Source of the DNA: Heterohyrax brucei
Lineage: Eukaryota; Chordata; Mammalia; Hyracoidea; Procaviidae
Assembly: GCA_028571685.1 (NCBI GenBank)
Contig: CM053154.1
Span: 9,089,501-9,153,500 of the forward strand
Reading direction: 5' to 3'
DNA length: 64,000 nucleotides
The position numbers and the translations under genes are program-made. Shown here piece by piece: positions 10,968-21,044 of the stretch. The number at the start of each line of letters is the position of its first letter. The stretch's first letter is position 1. Under the pieces are notes generated by a model. That model did no database searches, had not been told where the DNA came from, and saw only the letters and a list, made by a program, of their open reading frames with translations.

Positions 10968-11155
10968 AACCTAGTGGTGCAAGAGTGAAGGCTGGGGTTT
11001 GAACTCATGCAGCAGCTTCATGGGAGAAAAATCTGGCCACCTGCTCCTGTAGAGATTACAGCTAAGAAAACCCTGCAGGGCGGGTCTATTCTGTCACACG
11101 GGGTCGCTATGAATCGGAATCATTCAATGGCACCCAACAGCAACAACATACCAAC
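10968..11155 (+). mobile_element. AfroSINE, older long subfamily
   Basis: The head begins GAACCTAGTGGTGCAAG. The internal segment GGCCACCTGCTCCTGTAGAG and the tail GGGTCGCTATGAATCGGAAT are followed by CACCCAACAGCAACAAC. The CAACAAC tail makes it resemble the RTE 3' end even more closely than other copies do. Confidence 0.8.
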
Positions 11156-11614
11156 ATAAATAAATGAATAAACAATAAAGAATAGACAAAAGACTGAAGA
11201 AATAATAAACAACAACATATTGATATAAATAAATGACTGAATAAATAACAGAGAACAGACGCAACTCCGCATGCATTAAGATGGGGCTGTCACAATGATT
11301 TCCTTCCAAAGAAGACAACACTCAGATGGGTAAAAAGAGCAAGTTCACGGTAAAGAAACCTGACACCAATACTTCAGCCAGGTGAGTATCCTTGAGAGGA
11401 CACGGCAGGGCAGAGCCGGGCTTGTCGGAGTCACTGCAACCCTGTGTGCGACATAGCAAAACACCATCTGGTCCAGATACGTGATGTGATGAGAATAACA
11501 CGCTTTGCCTCAGCGGTCTTCCTCTGAAAACTCAGCTCCAGTTCAACCACAAAAGAAACTTCAGACCAATCCCAGTGGAAGGGCATCCTACCATACACCA
11601 GATCAGCTCTCCTT
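11156..11614. other. AT-rich tract and unassigned DNA
   Basis: Positions 11156-11250 are AAAT/AATA-rich simple sequence, probably the expanded tail of the preceding SINE. The remainder is unassigned and may be part of the old L1 that becomes recognisable from about 11615. Confidence 0.45.
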
Positions 11615-11847
11615 GAAAGTGTCAGTGTCATCAAAAACATGGAAAGTCTGAGACACTGTAACAGCTAAGGGGGGCCTAAGGAGACAGGACAACCAAACAT
11701 AAGGCAAGGACCCAGATGGGACTCTGGGACAGAAAAAGGACATTAATGGAAGCTATAGGCTGTTGGATAAAGCGTGAATTTAACTAAAAGTAATGTACTG
11801 ATATTGCTTTGCTAACTGTGACAAGTGGACCACACTATAACACCCTA

Positions 11848-12032
11848 AGTTGTGGCGTTCTATCGAGCCAATCCTGACTCACAGCAACCACATGTGATGG
11901 AGCAGACCTGCCCTGTATGGCTTTTTTGGCTGTCATCCTCACAGGAACAGATGTCCAGGTCTTTTCTCCTGCAGAGGCACTAGGCGGGTTAGCAGCCAAG
12001 CGCTTAACCACCGTGCCACCAGGGCTCCTTGA
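11848..12032 (-). mobile_element. AfroSINE inserted in old L1
   Basis: Reverse orientation. The tail side CTATCGAGCCAATCCTGACT and the tRNA-like head ending GCGCTTAACCACCGTGCCAC are both intact. L1 sequence flanks both sides. Confidence 0.85.
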
Positions 12033-12106
12033 CATCCTCATATAAGCTACAAATAACAGGAAAGACTGGGTTTAGGGGATACGGGAATCTGTACTATCTC
12101 CCTAAC

Positions 12107-12642
12107 TGCTGTAGTCACCTAGTGCTGCTCCAACAGAAATACCACAAAGTGGATGGCTTTCACAAACCAAAGTTTAGTCTGACATAGTCTGGTAGGCTGC
12201 AAGTCCAAATTCGGGGTGTCTGCTCCAGGGGAAGTCTTTCCCTCATCAGCTCTGGAGGAAAGTCCTTGTGTTGGGTCAGTCTTTGGCTGGGGGGGCATCT
12301 TGGCGCAGGAATGCCAGGTCTGGAAGACACACTATGCTGGTGCTGCTTTCCTGATGGTGTGAAGTTCCCGATTCTCTGCTTCTTTCCCTTTCCTCTTATC
12401 TCTTGTAAGATGAAAGGATACAGGGTGCTGCAAGCCATACTCCAAGGAAGCTCCCTTTACAGTGGAGCAGGGAGGTGATCTTATGAAGGGATCTACGGTC
12501 TCACCCTAATCCTCTCTGACATCATCCACTCTGTTAACCACAGGCAAGGATTAGGATTTACAGCATCAGAAAATCACAGAATGGAGAGCAATCACAGAAC
12601 ACAGGAATCCTGGCTCAGTCAAACTACTACAAATCCATGACA
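12107..12642 (-). mobile_element. MaLR-like solo LTR, second subfamily
   Basis: It runs from TGCTGTAGTCACCTAGTGC to AAATCCATGACA. The flanks CTAAC and ATAAC are a near-perfect five-base duplication. It is longer than the 449-base LTR type. Its right half (TCTTGTAAGATGAAAGG, CAAGCCATACTCCAAGGAAG) is shared only with the 57540 copy, which defines a subfamily. Confidence 0.82.
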
Positions 12643-12699
12643 ATAACCTCTCCCTAAATCCATCCTAAAAGTCAAACATTAAATTAAATCAACAGAGCA

Positions 12700-12910
12700 A
12701 CAGTGAGAGGAGGTGGGGGCTCTCCTAACGCTTTCCCAGTGTGGCTGCGACACGTGCCACCGGAGCCTTGCTCCCCGATCGCTCTCAGGGCTTTGGTAAT
12801 TAATCACGCATGACGAAGAGATTTAAAATTAGCCCAGGCACTTGCGTAGCAGCTGCTCCCTCCCCCCAAGCCCCCAAGATTCCATAATATACAATTTATT
12901 TTGACAGGCT
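12700..12910. other. Candidate conserved non-coding element
   Basis: A repeat-free block containing GGTAATTAATCACGCATGAC and AAGAGATTTAAAATTAG. TAATTA words are homeodomain-type sites. The mixture of retained CpGs with AT-rich core words is what vertebrate enhancers often look like. Conservation is not measured here, so this is inference from texture only. Confidence 0.35.
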
Positions 12911-13756
12911 GCTCATGGAAGGGCTGGTGAGGAGACCCGAAAAGAGCTGCCTGGGCTGGGAAATCGGTCTTCCGGTTCCCCGGCTGAGGGCTGAGTTAGA
13001 GGGAGCTGGGCACGCCCCCCACCTCCGATTACAGTCCTGGAAGAATCCTCCCACTTCCCACCTGTGGGGAGGCAAGTGGCCACCTCCCCGGGGCCAGGGA
13101 CCCATGCGCAGAGAGTGACCCAGCGCGAGCAGCCTTGCAAAGACAGGATCTGTCCTCTGGCAAGAGACACCTGGCCTCCCCACTTGCAGGCAGAGGCTGT
13201 GCCCAAAGGCTGGACGCCCAGCCAGCTGGTCACAGGCACGGTAGCTGCAGTCCTCAGGAGTCAGAAAGGCCCGGCTCAGATCCAAGTCTGGACACTAAGA
13301 GGCAGTTAAGAAATTCAGAGCCTGTATCTGCATTTGCAAAAAAGGGATTTATAAAGCTCCACACAGCCCCAAGGGGAGCCCTGAGGGCCCTGTGAGATGT
13401 GGAGCAGGGTGCAAAGAGCCAGCCCCACTGTCCAGGGTCCAGGTACTCAATGTGGAGGCCCAGCTCAGAATCGCCCTTGGTGGCTTTTTCCAGCTCATCA
13501 AGCCACTGACCGTCTGGCTGGGCCATTGTCTTGGGCTGTCTACACAGGCAGAGAGGGCCTCATGCTGTCTGGACCTAATCCTTTCACACAAATACCCGCC
13601 AACACTCAGCCAAGAGCCCCAAGGGCCTCCCTCCACACCTTTGATGTTCTCCCTCTCTGAGCAGCTCCTTCTTTTCTGGTATTCTGTCTTTTTATTTCTA
13701 ACCTTTTCAGTTTTCAAGAATTCTAAACTCTTGTTTCCCAAGCTCTGTGAGACCAC
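12911..13756. other. GC-rich unassigned DNA, no gene recognised
   Basis: Long overlapping open frames of 129-148 codons exist on both strands (12896-13285, 13349-13795 and 13392-13811). They arise from GC-rich, stop-poor sequence and overlap each other in opposite senses. None shows a domain, signal peptide or family resemblance, and no splice-flanked exon stands out. Confidence 0.45.
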
Positions 13757-14249
13757 TGTATTAGTCACCCACTGTTGCTGTAACAGAAATATCACAAGGA
13801 TAGGGTTTTAAAAATCAGAAACTTGTTCCCTTATAGTCCAGTAGGCTACAAGTCCAAATTCAGGGCTTCAGCCTCAGGGGAAGGCTTTCTCTGTCGGCTC
13901 TGGAGTAAGGTCCCTGTCATCAATCTTCCCTTGGTCTGACAGCAGGTTAGCACAGGAACCTCAGCACCAAAGGACACACTGTGCCCCCAGCTCTGCTTTC
14001 TTGATGGCATCAGGTCATTATGTTTCTCTGCTCATTTGTCTTTTATATCTCAAAGAGATTGGCTTAAGACACTATCCAATCTCATAGACCTCATCAGTAG
14101 AACTGCTGCTAATCCATCTTATTACATCGTTGCAGCAGGCTGTACAACACACAGGAAAACCTCATCAAAATGAGAAACCAGTAGACAACCCCACCATCCT
14201 GGGGAACATGGCTCAGCCAAATCGACGGGACATAACTGAATCCGTTAAA
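13757..14249 (-). mobile_element. MaLR-like solo LTR
   Basis: It starts TGTATTAGTCACCCACTG and contains the family words GTCCAAATTCAGGGCTTCAG and CTTAAGACACTATCC. Its right edge is decayed, near CTGAATCCGTT. Possible five-base duplications are ACCAC and ACCAT. It belongs to the same subfamily as the 27712 copy. Confidence 0.8.
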
Positions 14250-15374
14250 ACCATTACGCTCATTTTGGGTTCCCCACTCTCTGTGCAGCATCCTGAAACT
14301 TTCTACAGGTAGGGGAGCTGCTGGACCCACCCTGTAGGTTTCCCTCCTCCCAGGCATTGTCCTCCTGTGCCACCTGTAGGTAGTTTCATGTATGTCATTC
14401 CAGTTTCTATGTGTTCAAAGTGGGAACACGAGAGAAAGTCTGGTCCCATCACTGTGTCCTGACCAGAAGCCAATGACACTATCATTTTACAAATAGGATA
14501 ACTGAGACCTAGAGAGCGGAAGTGCCTTATGCAAATTGAGTGACACATCAGTGACAGGTGCAGGTCTGTCATCCCCATCTCTCAGCCCTCAGCCTGCCTA
14601 TGGTGCCAACCGTACCACAGCTGAATACTTCCAAAATGCTCCCAGCTCATCCCGATTGTCCGGATAAAACCAGGAGGTGAATGTCACAAAACCACAAGCC
14701 TGTAACATTCCGTTCCTAAGTTTTAAAACAGCCAAATTAGTTGTACTTTGCTCCCCAGTGGAAAACAATGGAATTGATTAAACTTCATAATGAAAGCATC
14801 CCGTCTGCTGTGGTATCCTCTTCACAGCACCAAAGCCCTATGATCTGGATTTCCCAAGCAATCATCTCTATAAAGCTTTGGGCCTTCTTCACAGGAACTA
14901 GATTTGTTCTTATTTGAACTTCTCGCATTCCAGGTAATAAGCAGTGAGTGTGCAGGTAGAGACAAGGGCTGTGGGGCAGAGAGCTATGACAGCCACAAAG
15001 GCACCTCTCGGACCCAGACATTCCAGCACGCAGCTTCCCACTCGGACCCATCTTGTCCTTTCAAATGCTGGGAGAATGGAGGGTGAACAGTTGAGAAATA
15101 TCCAGGCCAGGCCAGTCTTGAACAGCCCTGGGAAGAAGAATCATCCCAAACCAACAAGCACTCAGATATTCTAGGGATGAGCTCTTGCTGGCTCTGAACT
15201 TCAGCTTTTTGCATGTCGTGCAGCCATCTGTAGTTCCAGATTTCCCGTTCGGAAGTTCCAATTATCTCTTCAGGACCAGAGCACTGAAAAGGAAATTCCT
15301 TTTTTTCCCCTCATGCTTCCAAGAGGTACCAGCAGTTTAGGTCATCAGTATTTATGTAGGAGTCCATGACACTT
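14250..15374. other. Mostly unique DNA with one MIR relic
   Basis: A MIR in reverse orientation is recognisable at about 14478-14572 (TTTTACAAATAGGATAACTG, GTGCCTTATGCAAATTGAG). The rest holds no gene or element that I recognise. The 14944-15214 frames are opposite-strand shadows of each other. Confidence 0.45.
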
Positions 15375-15550
15375 GACTACTAGCCAAACGTTTGGCAGTT
15401 CTAAGCCACCTAGAGGTCCCTTGGAAGACAAGCCTGGAAATCCACCTCCAAAAGATCACAGCCTTGAAAACCCTGGAAAGCACTTCTATCCTGCATACTT
15501 GGGGTCGCCATGAGTTGGTATGGGACTCACCAGCCACTAACGACCATATA
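15375..15550 (+). mobile_element. AfroSINE, diverged
   Basis: Forward copy with AACGTTTGGCAGTTC, AAGATCACAGCCTTGAAAAC and the tail GGGGTCGCCATGAGTTGG. The head is partly lost and the age is moderate. Confidence 0.75.
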
Positions 15551-15589
15551 CTGTCTAAGAGAGCAAGTAGGTGATGAGTTTTAGAAGAT

Positions 15590-15990
15590 AATCTGAACAG
15601 CTGGCTACACCAAAACTCCCAGTCTAACAATTCCACCTCCATGAATCTATCCAAAATAAATATTCCACATGTCTTCAAAGATGTATGTAACAAAGACATT
15701 CATTCCTTCACGGTTTATAAATCAGAAACAATCCAGTGTTCACCAATAGGGCAGGTTAAATAAAATGTTACATCTATCCTGCGGGGTATTGTGAGATCAT
15801 TTTCACAAATGGAGTAGGCCCACAGGTATAGATGGAAAGGTCTCCAAAATGCAGCATTAAATAGTGGAATAATACATACAATGGAATCTTATTTATGTAA
15901 GAAACAAATAGCATTGTGTGCACGTATGTATGCTTGCAGATGTTTGAGCAGAGTACACACACAGACCCCTGGGAGGGGAGTGGACCCAAA
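15590..15990 (+). mobile_element. Old L1 (L1ME-like) fragment
   Basis: The ORF2-end word order (TCCACCTCCATGAATCTATC, CATACAATGGAATCTTATTT, GGAAAGGTCTCCAAAATGC) matches ancient L1. Several overlapping open frames here are noise in AT-rich sequence. Confidence 0.65.
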
Positions 15991-16189
15991 AGAAGACATG
16001 AAAACACACAAAAAAACTGAAGTTGCTGATAGTGAAATGGGTACAAAAACAGCTGAAATAATTGATATACGTCTGATGCAAAGTAAGCGTCTAGATTCAC
16101 ATCTCAAGCACAATTTTCAAACTTTAAAGAGTTACATGTAACAACTGAATCATAGGGGCAAAAGTAGCCACAGGGAAGTATTTCTGACT

Positions 16190-16500
16190 TCTTTAGAGGA
16201 ATGAGTTGCTTCTAAATTTCGAGGCTCTGGAAGAAATCACCAAGAAAAAGGGTGACAAATATGACCATGGCTGCATGACAACAGCTGAAAACATCTGTAC
16301 AGAATAATCTAATGAGCTCCAGAGGACAAACAGGCTGGACAAAATTGAGTGTTGCTATGTGGATTGTGCAATAAATAGCAAGTTCAACAAATCAGTGTGC
16401 AAAACCCATAACTGACAAACAGATAAATTAGGACACACATTTTCATTAGAAAAGAATTCCTCATGTGTTGTTTCAAACGAGAAGACATACTGGAGGACTT
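16190..16500 (+). mobile_element. Possible old L1 ORF2 fragment
   Basis: AT-rich sequence with words such as GGAAGAAATCACCAAG and GGGTGACAAATATGACC. It resembles the middle-to-late part of ancient L1 ORF2 but is heavily decayed. The assignment is tentative. Confidence 0.4.
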
Positions 16501-16631
16501 CAAAAACAGCATAACTCAGCATTTTCCAAAATTCTGCCAACCTAGACTTCTTAGCTCAAACAACTGCAGAAATCAAGCCTCCTGTCTTTAACACCCCCTG
16601 TTCCACTTGCTCCCAGGAGGCAGTGGTCTGC

Positions 16632-16910
16632 TACGACGCTATTGCTGTTAGCTGCTATGAGTCGGCCCCTGACTCATGGGAGACCCTACGTGTAATAGGA
16701 TTGGACCACTGGGATCCATAGTCTTTTCACTGGCTAATTTTTTTGCACGTAGATTGCCAGGTCTTTCTTCCTAGTCTGGAAGTTTGGCTGAAGCCTGTAC
16801 AGCATCACAGCAGTGTGCAAGCTTCCACTGTGGTGGCTGTAGGTGAGGTGCAACGGCCAGAATTGAACCCAGGTCACTGGGATGGAGGTTAAGAATTCTA
16901 CTGCTGCTCC
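16632..16910 (-). mobile_element. Composite SINE with tRNA-Gly-like head
   Basis: Reverse orientation. The plus-strand right end (GGCCAGAATTGAACCCAGGT, then AAGAATTCTACTGCTGCT) is the reverse complement of a tRNA-Gly-like promoter, including a B-box-like GGGTTCAATTC. The body (TTTTCACTGGCTAATTTTTT, GGTCTTTCTTCCTAGTCTGG) and the tail with CTATGAGTCGG are those of afrotherian SINEs. A second copy with this head lies at 45.2-45.5 kb. Confidence 0.65.
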
Positions 16911-17049
16911 CCTCTGGCCTCAGTCTACCCTTGGTGGGAGTTAAATGACAGCTGTGCCCGGGCCGTTTGGGGCCGGAGGCCCCTGCAGGACCAACGGATG
17001 CAAAGACCACTCACTCAATGTTCAGAGGTGGAGGTGCCTGTCACCCACT

Positions 17050-17200
17050 GTCCTAGTCACCTAGTGCTGCTATAGCAGAACTCACCAGCTGATCTGTGGG
17101 AGAGAAGACCTGGTGAGCTTTCCTAAAGGTTATAGCCTCAGAAACCCAACTGTCCTATAGGGTGGCTATGAGTCGGACTGGACCCGAGGGCACACGTAAT
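17050..17200 (+). mobile_element. LTR end fragment joined to AfroSINE body
   Basis: Positions 17050-17080 (TGTCCTAGTCACCTAGTGC and on) are the terminal ~31 bases of the MaLR-like LTR family. They are joined directly to a headless AfroSINE body (GATCTGTGGGAGAGAAGACC) that ends with CTATGAGTCGGACTGGA. The junction implies a deletion or recombination. Confidence 0.6.
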
Positions 17201-19179
17201 GACATCGTTACTAAGTACCCATGCTGCTGAAGGCCTGCAGGTGTTTGGGCCTGTGAATCAGGGTCTCTCTGCTCTTTTCTGGATAACAATGTGGCTGAAC
17301 CCAAGTCTCCCACAGCAGGATGGAGGAAGCCAAGGAATCTGAGCCATTTTTTGCAAACCTGACGGAAGATGAAGGTAGCCTCTCCATCCTGGCCAGGAGG
17401 TGCTGGCCTCATGGGCTGTCTCCCACAAAGTCAAAATCTCTACCCTTCCACCTGCATCTGGTCCTGGGGTAATCTATGACAGCTTCACAGAGGAGGTGGC
17501 GCTAGAGCTGATCTCTGGAGGATGAGATTGAGATCCCCCCTTCCCCAGGGGGATGAGGTGCTCAAGAGCCCTGTGGGCGGGCTGTAGGAGTGAGGTGGGG
17601 GCTGGGACCACACTGCAGATGTAGGCAGGAATTTCTAAAGGGGTTCAAACAGGGCCATGACGGGGTCTACGCCTGACCCCACTAGGAGTGATCAACTGGG
17701 CCAAGGCTGGGAGCCTGGAGGTGGACGAGGACACTGCTGCACAGGATTGAGTCAAAACACAAACAACCGCCTATCGCGTCTGACATAACACTATTCATAC
17801 AGGACAAGGCCCTGCGCGGAGGTGCGCGTGCACTTGTGCGGGGTCCGGCCACCAGGGAGCCAGGCGCGGGGTGGCTGCAAAGGAAAGAGAGAAGGTAGCA
17901 GGATCCTCTTCTCCAGCACCAGCCTCCCTGGAGGCTCTTCCAGCCTGAGCCAGGGTGCCAATGGGATCTGGAGGACTCTGACACGGTCCCTAACCTCTAG
18001 CAATCCATGTTATCTGGGGAAGACCCTGGTGCACCTCCCCTATGCTCAGGGCTAGGAGGGGGAGGGACTAGGGAGCCCGGGAGCAGGCCATGCACGGTGG
18101 GCGTCTGGGGAGACCAGAAGCCAGTGTAGAGGCAGGATGGTGGGTGGGCTCCTTGAGGAATCACACCTCCCATCCACCCACCAAAGGAGCCTAGCACCCA
18201 CTGCAGCTCTGGACCTCTGAGAGGAGCCTGGGAGACCTAGTCCATCGGAACCTAAGCCTCAGAATGACCGGGCATCGGGGTAGATGAAGGGACTTGTCTG
18301 CACTGCTCCAGGGACAGACTCTGGATGGGCATCAAAGGGCTTGGGGTGACCAAGGGCAGAGCTCAAGGCTGCCTGGAGTGCCCCTGGTGGCACCCAAAGC
18401 CTCATATCTCTGTTCCAGGGCCATGACCTAGACATTGTCAAAGTGATGATTCCTGTTTCTTCTTCCCCCAACAGGAGGGCTGAGGGGTTCAGCCTGGCCC
18501 CAGGGGAGTGTGGTCACCTGCTCTCCTGGCCCAGATCTGACTGAAGAGAGATTGGCTGCAGGGTGCAAGGTGTCTGCCTAGAGCTCCGTCTGGGGTTCAG
18601 AACTTGCCAGCCACGTGGATGGGCAGGGAAGGGGCCCAGACTCTGAGCAGAGGCAACCACGGAGCCTTGCCTGGGTGCTGGTGGAGGAACACAGAAGTCA
18701 GCTCCTGGGCAGGGGGTGGCGATGGTCCCTAGGGCTCAGACCCCTCACAGGAGGCCATCTCTCCCAGCCAGTGATTCATGAAGAAAGCTTTCTGCTGGGT
18801 TGCTGGAACTGAGCAGCAGATAAAAACACAATGCTAGTCCCTTGAGCTACATCTCCTGGCTGCTTTGCAAACAGTCTGCTCTGGAAGAAGCCGACTCTGA
18901 CCTCCATCTCCGAGACAGAACTTGACCCCGGTCCAGCTGGAGCACAGTCCGCCCTCAGGTGGTCAGTTTGCTACAGAGACAACCACTGCGCACCTGTTGA
19001 GCACTGGTTGGGCAGGGATGTCGTGGTGAGCTTTTGAAAAACATATACGTGTTCTTTCCCACCTTCTGAACTTCGTGATTTAATGTCTAATGGAACAGTT
19101 CAGCCAGGCCCCAGACTCAGGCGGAGGCTTCTGTGAATTTGCTGACTTCCCTTTTATTCAGCAAAAAAAGAAAGCTCTC
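17201..19179. other. Repeat-poor GC-rich DNA
   Basis: About 2 kb without a recognised element. A CpG-dense patch lies at 17770-17875. Open frames of 65-100 codons occur on both strands, but none has a recognisable domain. I see no first exon, splice pattern or RNA gene that I can defend. Confidence 0.45.
17770..17875. promoter_or_regulatory. CpG-dense patch with CTCF-like word
   Basis: Around ten CpGs occur in about 100 bases (for example CTGCGCGGAGGTGCGCGTG), unlike the surrounding CpG-poor sequence. Within it, CCACCAGGGAGCCA at 17849-17862 resembles the CTCF core, with about two departures from the usual consensus. It is too short for a standard CpG island. Confidence 0.35.
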
Positions 19180-19190
19180 TCATCAAGATG

Positions 19191-19350
19191 GGAAACCCTG
19201 GTGGTATAGTGGTTAAGTGCTACAGCTGCTAACTAAAAGGTCAGCCGTTCAAATCCAAATTGCCAGGCACTCCTTGGAAACTCCATGGGGTACTCTGTTC
19301 TGTAGGGTAGCTATGAGTCAGAACTGACTCGACGACCGTGCATTTGGGTT
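19191..19350 (+). mobile_element. AfroSINE, complete, perfect target duplication
   Basis: A full 160-base copy runs from GGAAACCCTGGTGGTATAGT, with a tRNA-like head including A-box GTGGTTAAGTGC, to the tail TGCATTTGGGTT. The 11-base duplication TCATCAAGATG flanks it at 19180-19190 and 19351-19361 without a mismatch. It is one of the younger insertions in the window. Confidence 0.95.
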
Positions 19351-19544
19351 TCATCAAGATGAACTCTGCAGACAGAAAAGGGGTTTCGATAAGGGCCTGT
19401 CATTAAACCACAGAGATGAGAAGTCTTAGAAAAACAGAGAGAAGCCAACCTGATAGTCGTGTGTATATTGTTTGGTCTGTCTCTTGAGTAGAAAGAGGCA
19501 TTGAAGGTACCTGAAGCAGATGTCCACATTGGTGGTGTAACACA

Positions 19545-19790
19545 TTAAGACAAGCAGACCTCCTGAACTGGAATCCCTACTGCATCTCTTATATGCTGCA
19601 TGACCTTAAGCAAGTGACTTAAGCACTACCTGCCTCAGTTTTCTCATCTGTAAAATGGGGTTGATGATAAATGCTACCTCATAGGGTTGTTGTGAGAATT
19701 AAATGAGTTTATACACATGAGGCACTTTGGGTATTCCTGGCCTAAGGTATGTGCTATGTCAGTGAGATTGCTGTTGCTACTCTTATTTTT
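19545..19790 (+). mobile_element. MIR SINE, well preserved
   Basis: Most of a MIR is readable: GCATGACCTTAAGCAAGTGA, TCAGTTTTCTCATCTGTAAA, ATGGGGTTGATGATAA, and GGTTGTTGTGAGAATTAAAT. Confidence 0.88.
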
Positions 19791-21044
19791 TTATTGTCTG
19801 GTCCAATCCCCTCACAGTACAGCTGAGGAGTGCGGCAAACACGGATCAGCTGTAGCTACCAGATTCCAAAGGCACTTCCTGTCAGGGCTGGTTTCTTTCT
19901 GGACTCTGAAATAAATAAATAAACAAAAGCGGGCTGATGTTTCCTCTCCCCATACTTGGGGCCAGCCAATCAGATGCCCCGTTCACAATAGGAAACTTGG
20001 AAGAGACATACAGATATAGGGACAGTCTTTTAGCAGGGCTGGTGGGTTGTCAGTGTGGAGTTGGGGACAGAGGTGGCACCTCCAGCTGACAAGAGCTAGG
20101 GGTGGCCTTGCTGTGTCCTGAGCTGGCAGCTTCTTTATTCCTTGTCACACCCAGCTGTCTGCCTCCCTCTGAACTGTATGAGCTGCCCTGCAGTTTGAGT
20201 TAGTCAGCCAGTTCGGCTTCTACCCAAGAATCCTGACTAGTGATAAGAGACTGGGGCCCAGAGAGGGCAAGCGGCTTCCTCAGGGTCACACAGCATTCTG
20301 TGGTGGGGCCAGGCTGCTTTTCATACCTGGCCCTACATGCTTAGGCTGCCCTCCTGGCTCTGCCCATGGGGAAGGTAAGCTGATGAGACTTTCCCAACTC
20401 AGCCACAACCAAGCTCAAGGACCCAGGGGTTCTGTCAGGACCTACAGGTTTGGAAAGAGTAAATTCTCAGCTGCTGTGGGGCATGACAAAACCACCAAAC
20501 ACTGCACATTAAGTTACCCAGTTACCTGATTCCTCCAGCTGGTATAAGCTTTCCTCTTCAGTCAGCTACAGCTCCTTCTACCAAGGCAACAGTATTGCTC
20601 ATTTGTAGGCTAAAGGCTCCCCCTCGTGGCAAGTCTGCAGGCCGCTGAGTTCTTGGTGGACTTGACTGCTGCCCTCGCAGACTGGAGGCGTTGCCCTGAC
20701 GGGGATGGGCAGACGGGCGAGGACCCGCACCCTGACCTCTGATTTCCTGGCACAGTCAGGTATCATCAGAGCCCGGGGGCACAGGAGGTGTGACCAGACA
20801 GAAGCGGTGTTTCTGATGGTGACCAGTTCCCCAGACAGCAGCTCCCTGAGACCCTCCAAGTGCAGATTCCGCCTCTGAGGCCCTGGCCACATGCCCTGAC
20901 CTGGTTGCCCTCAGGATCCATACCAGGATCCTCGTGGAGCTGAAGGCTTCTGAGTCCAGTGACATTAACCAGGCTTATCTCCCCAGTGGCAGCTCCAAAG
21001 GTGGTCCACAAACTGCCAGTTACACTGGAAAAATGAGCAACGGA
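19791..21044. other. Mostly unique DNA with one MIR relic
   Basis: A reverse MIR piece is visible at about 20245-20330 (GGGGCCCAGAGAGGGCAAGC, CAGGGTCACACAGCATTCTG). Elsewhere there is no gene or element that I recognise. Confidence 0.45.

Larger units (their letters stand above)
11615..12700 (+). mobile_element. Old L1 3' end hosting a SINE and an LTR
   Basis: The L1M-type 3' terminal order is visible: GTCATCAAAAACATGGAAAG, ACAGCTAAGGGGGGCCTAAG, ACAGAAAAAGGACATTAATG, then ACTGGGTTTAGGGGATACGG and CTGTACTATCTCCCTAAC. It is split by an AfroSINE (11848-12032) and an LTR (12107-12642), then ends at about 12700. Only the 3' end is preserved. Confidence 0.7.

Noticed and set aside
12896..13811. 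Several frames of 129-148 codons on both strands
   Set aside because: Mutually overlapping in opposite senses in GC-rich DNA. No motif, and the right end runs into an LTR.
16840..16910. A functional tRNA-Gly gene
   Set aside because: The tRNA-like stretch is diverged and joined to a SINE body; it cannot form a complete cloverleaf.
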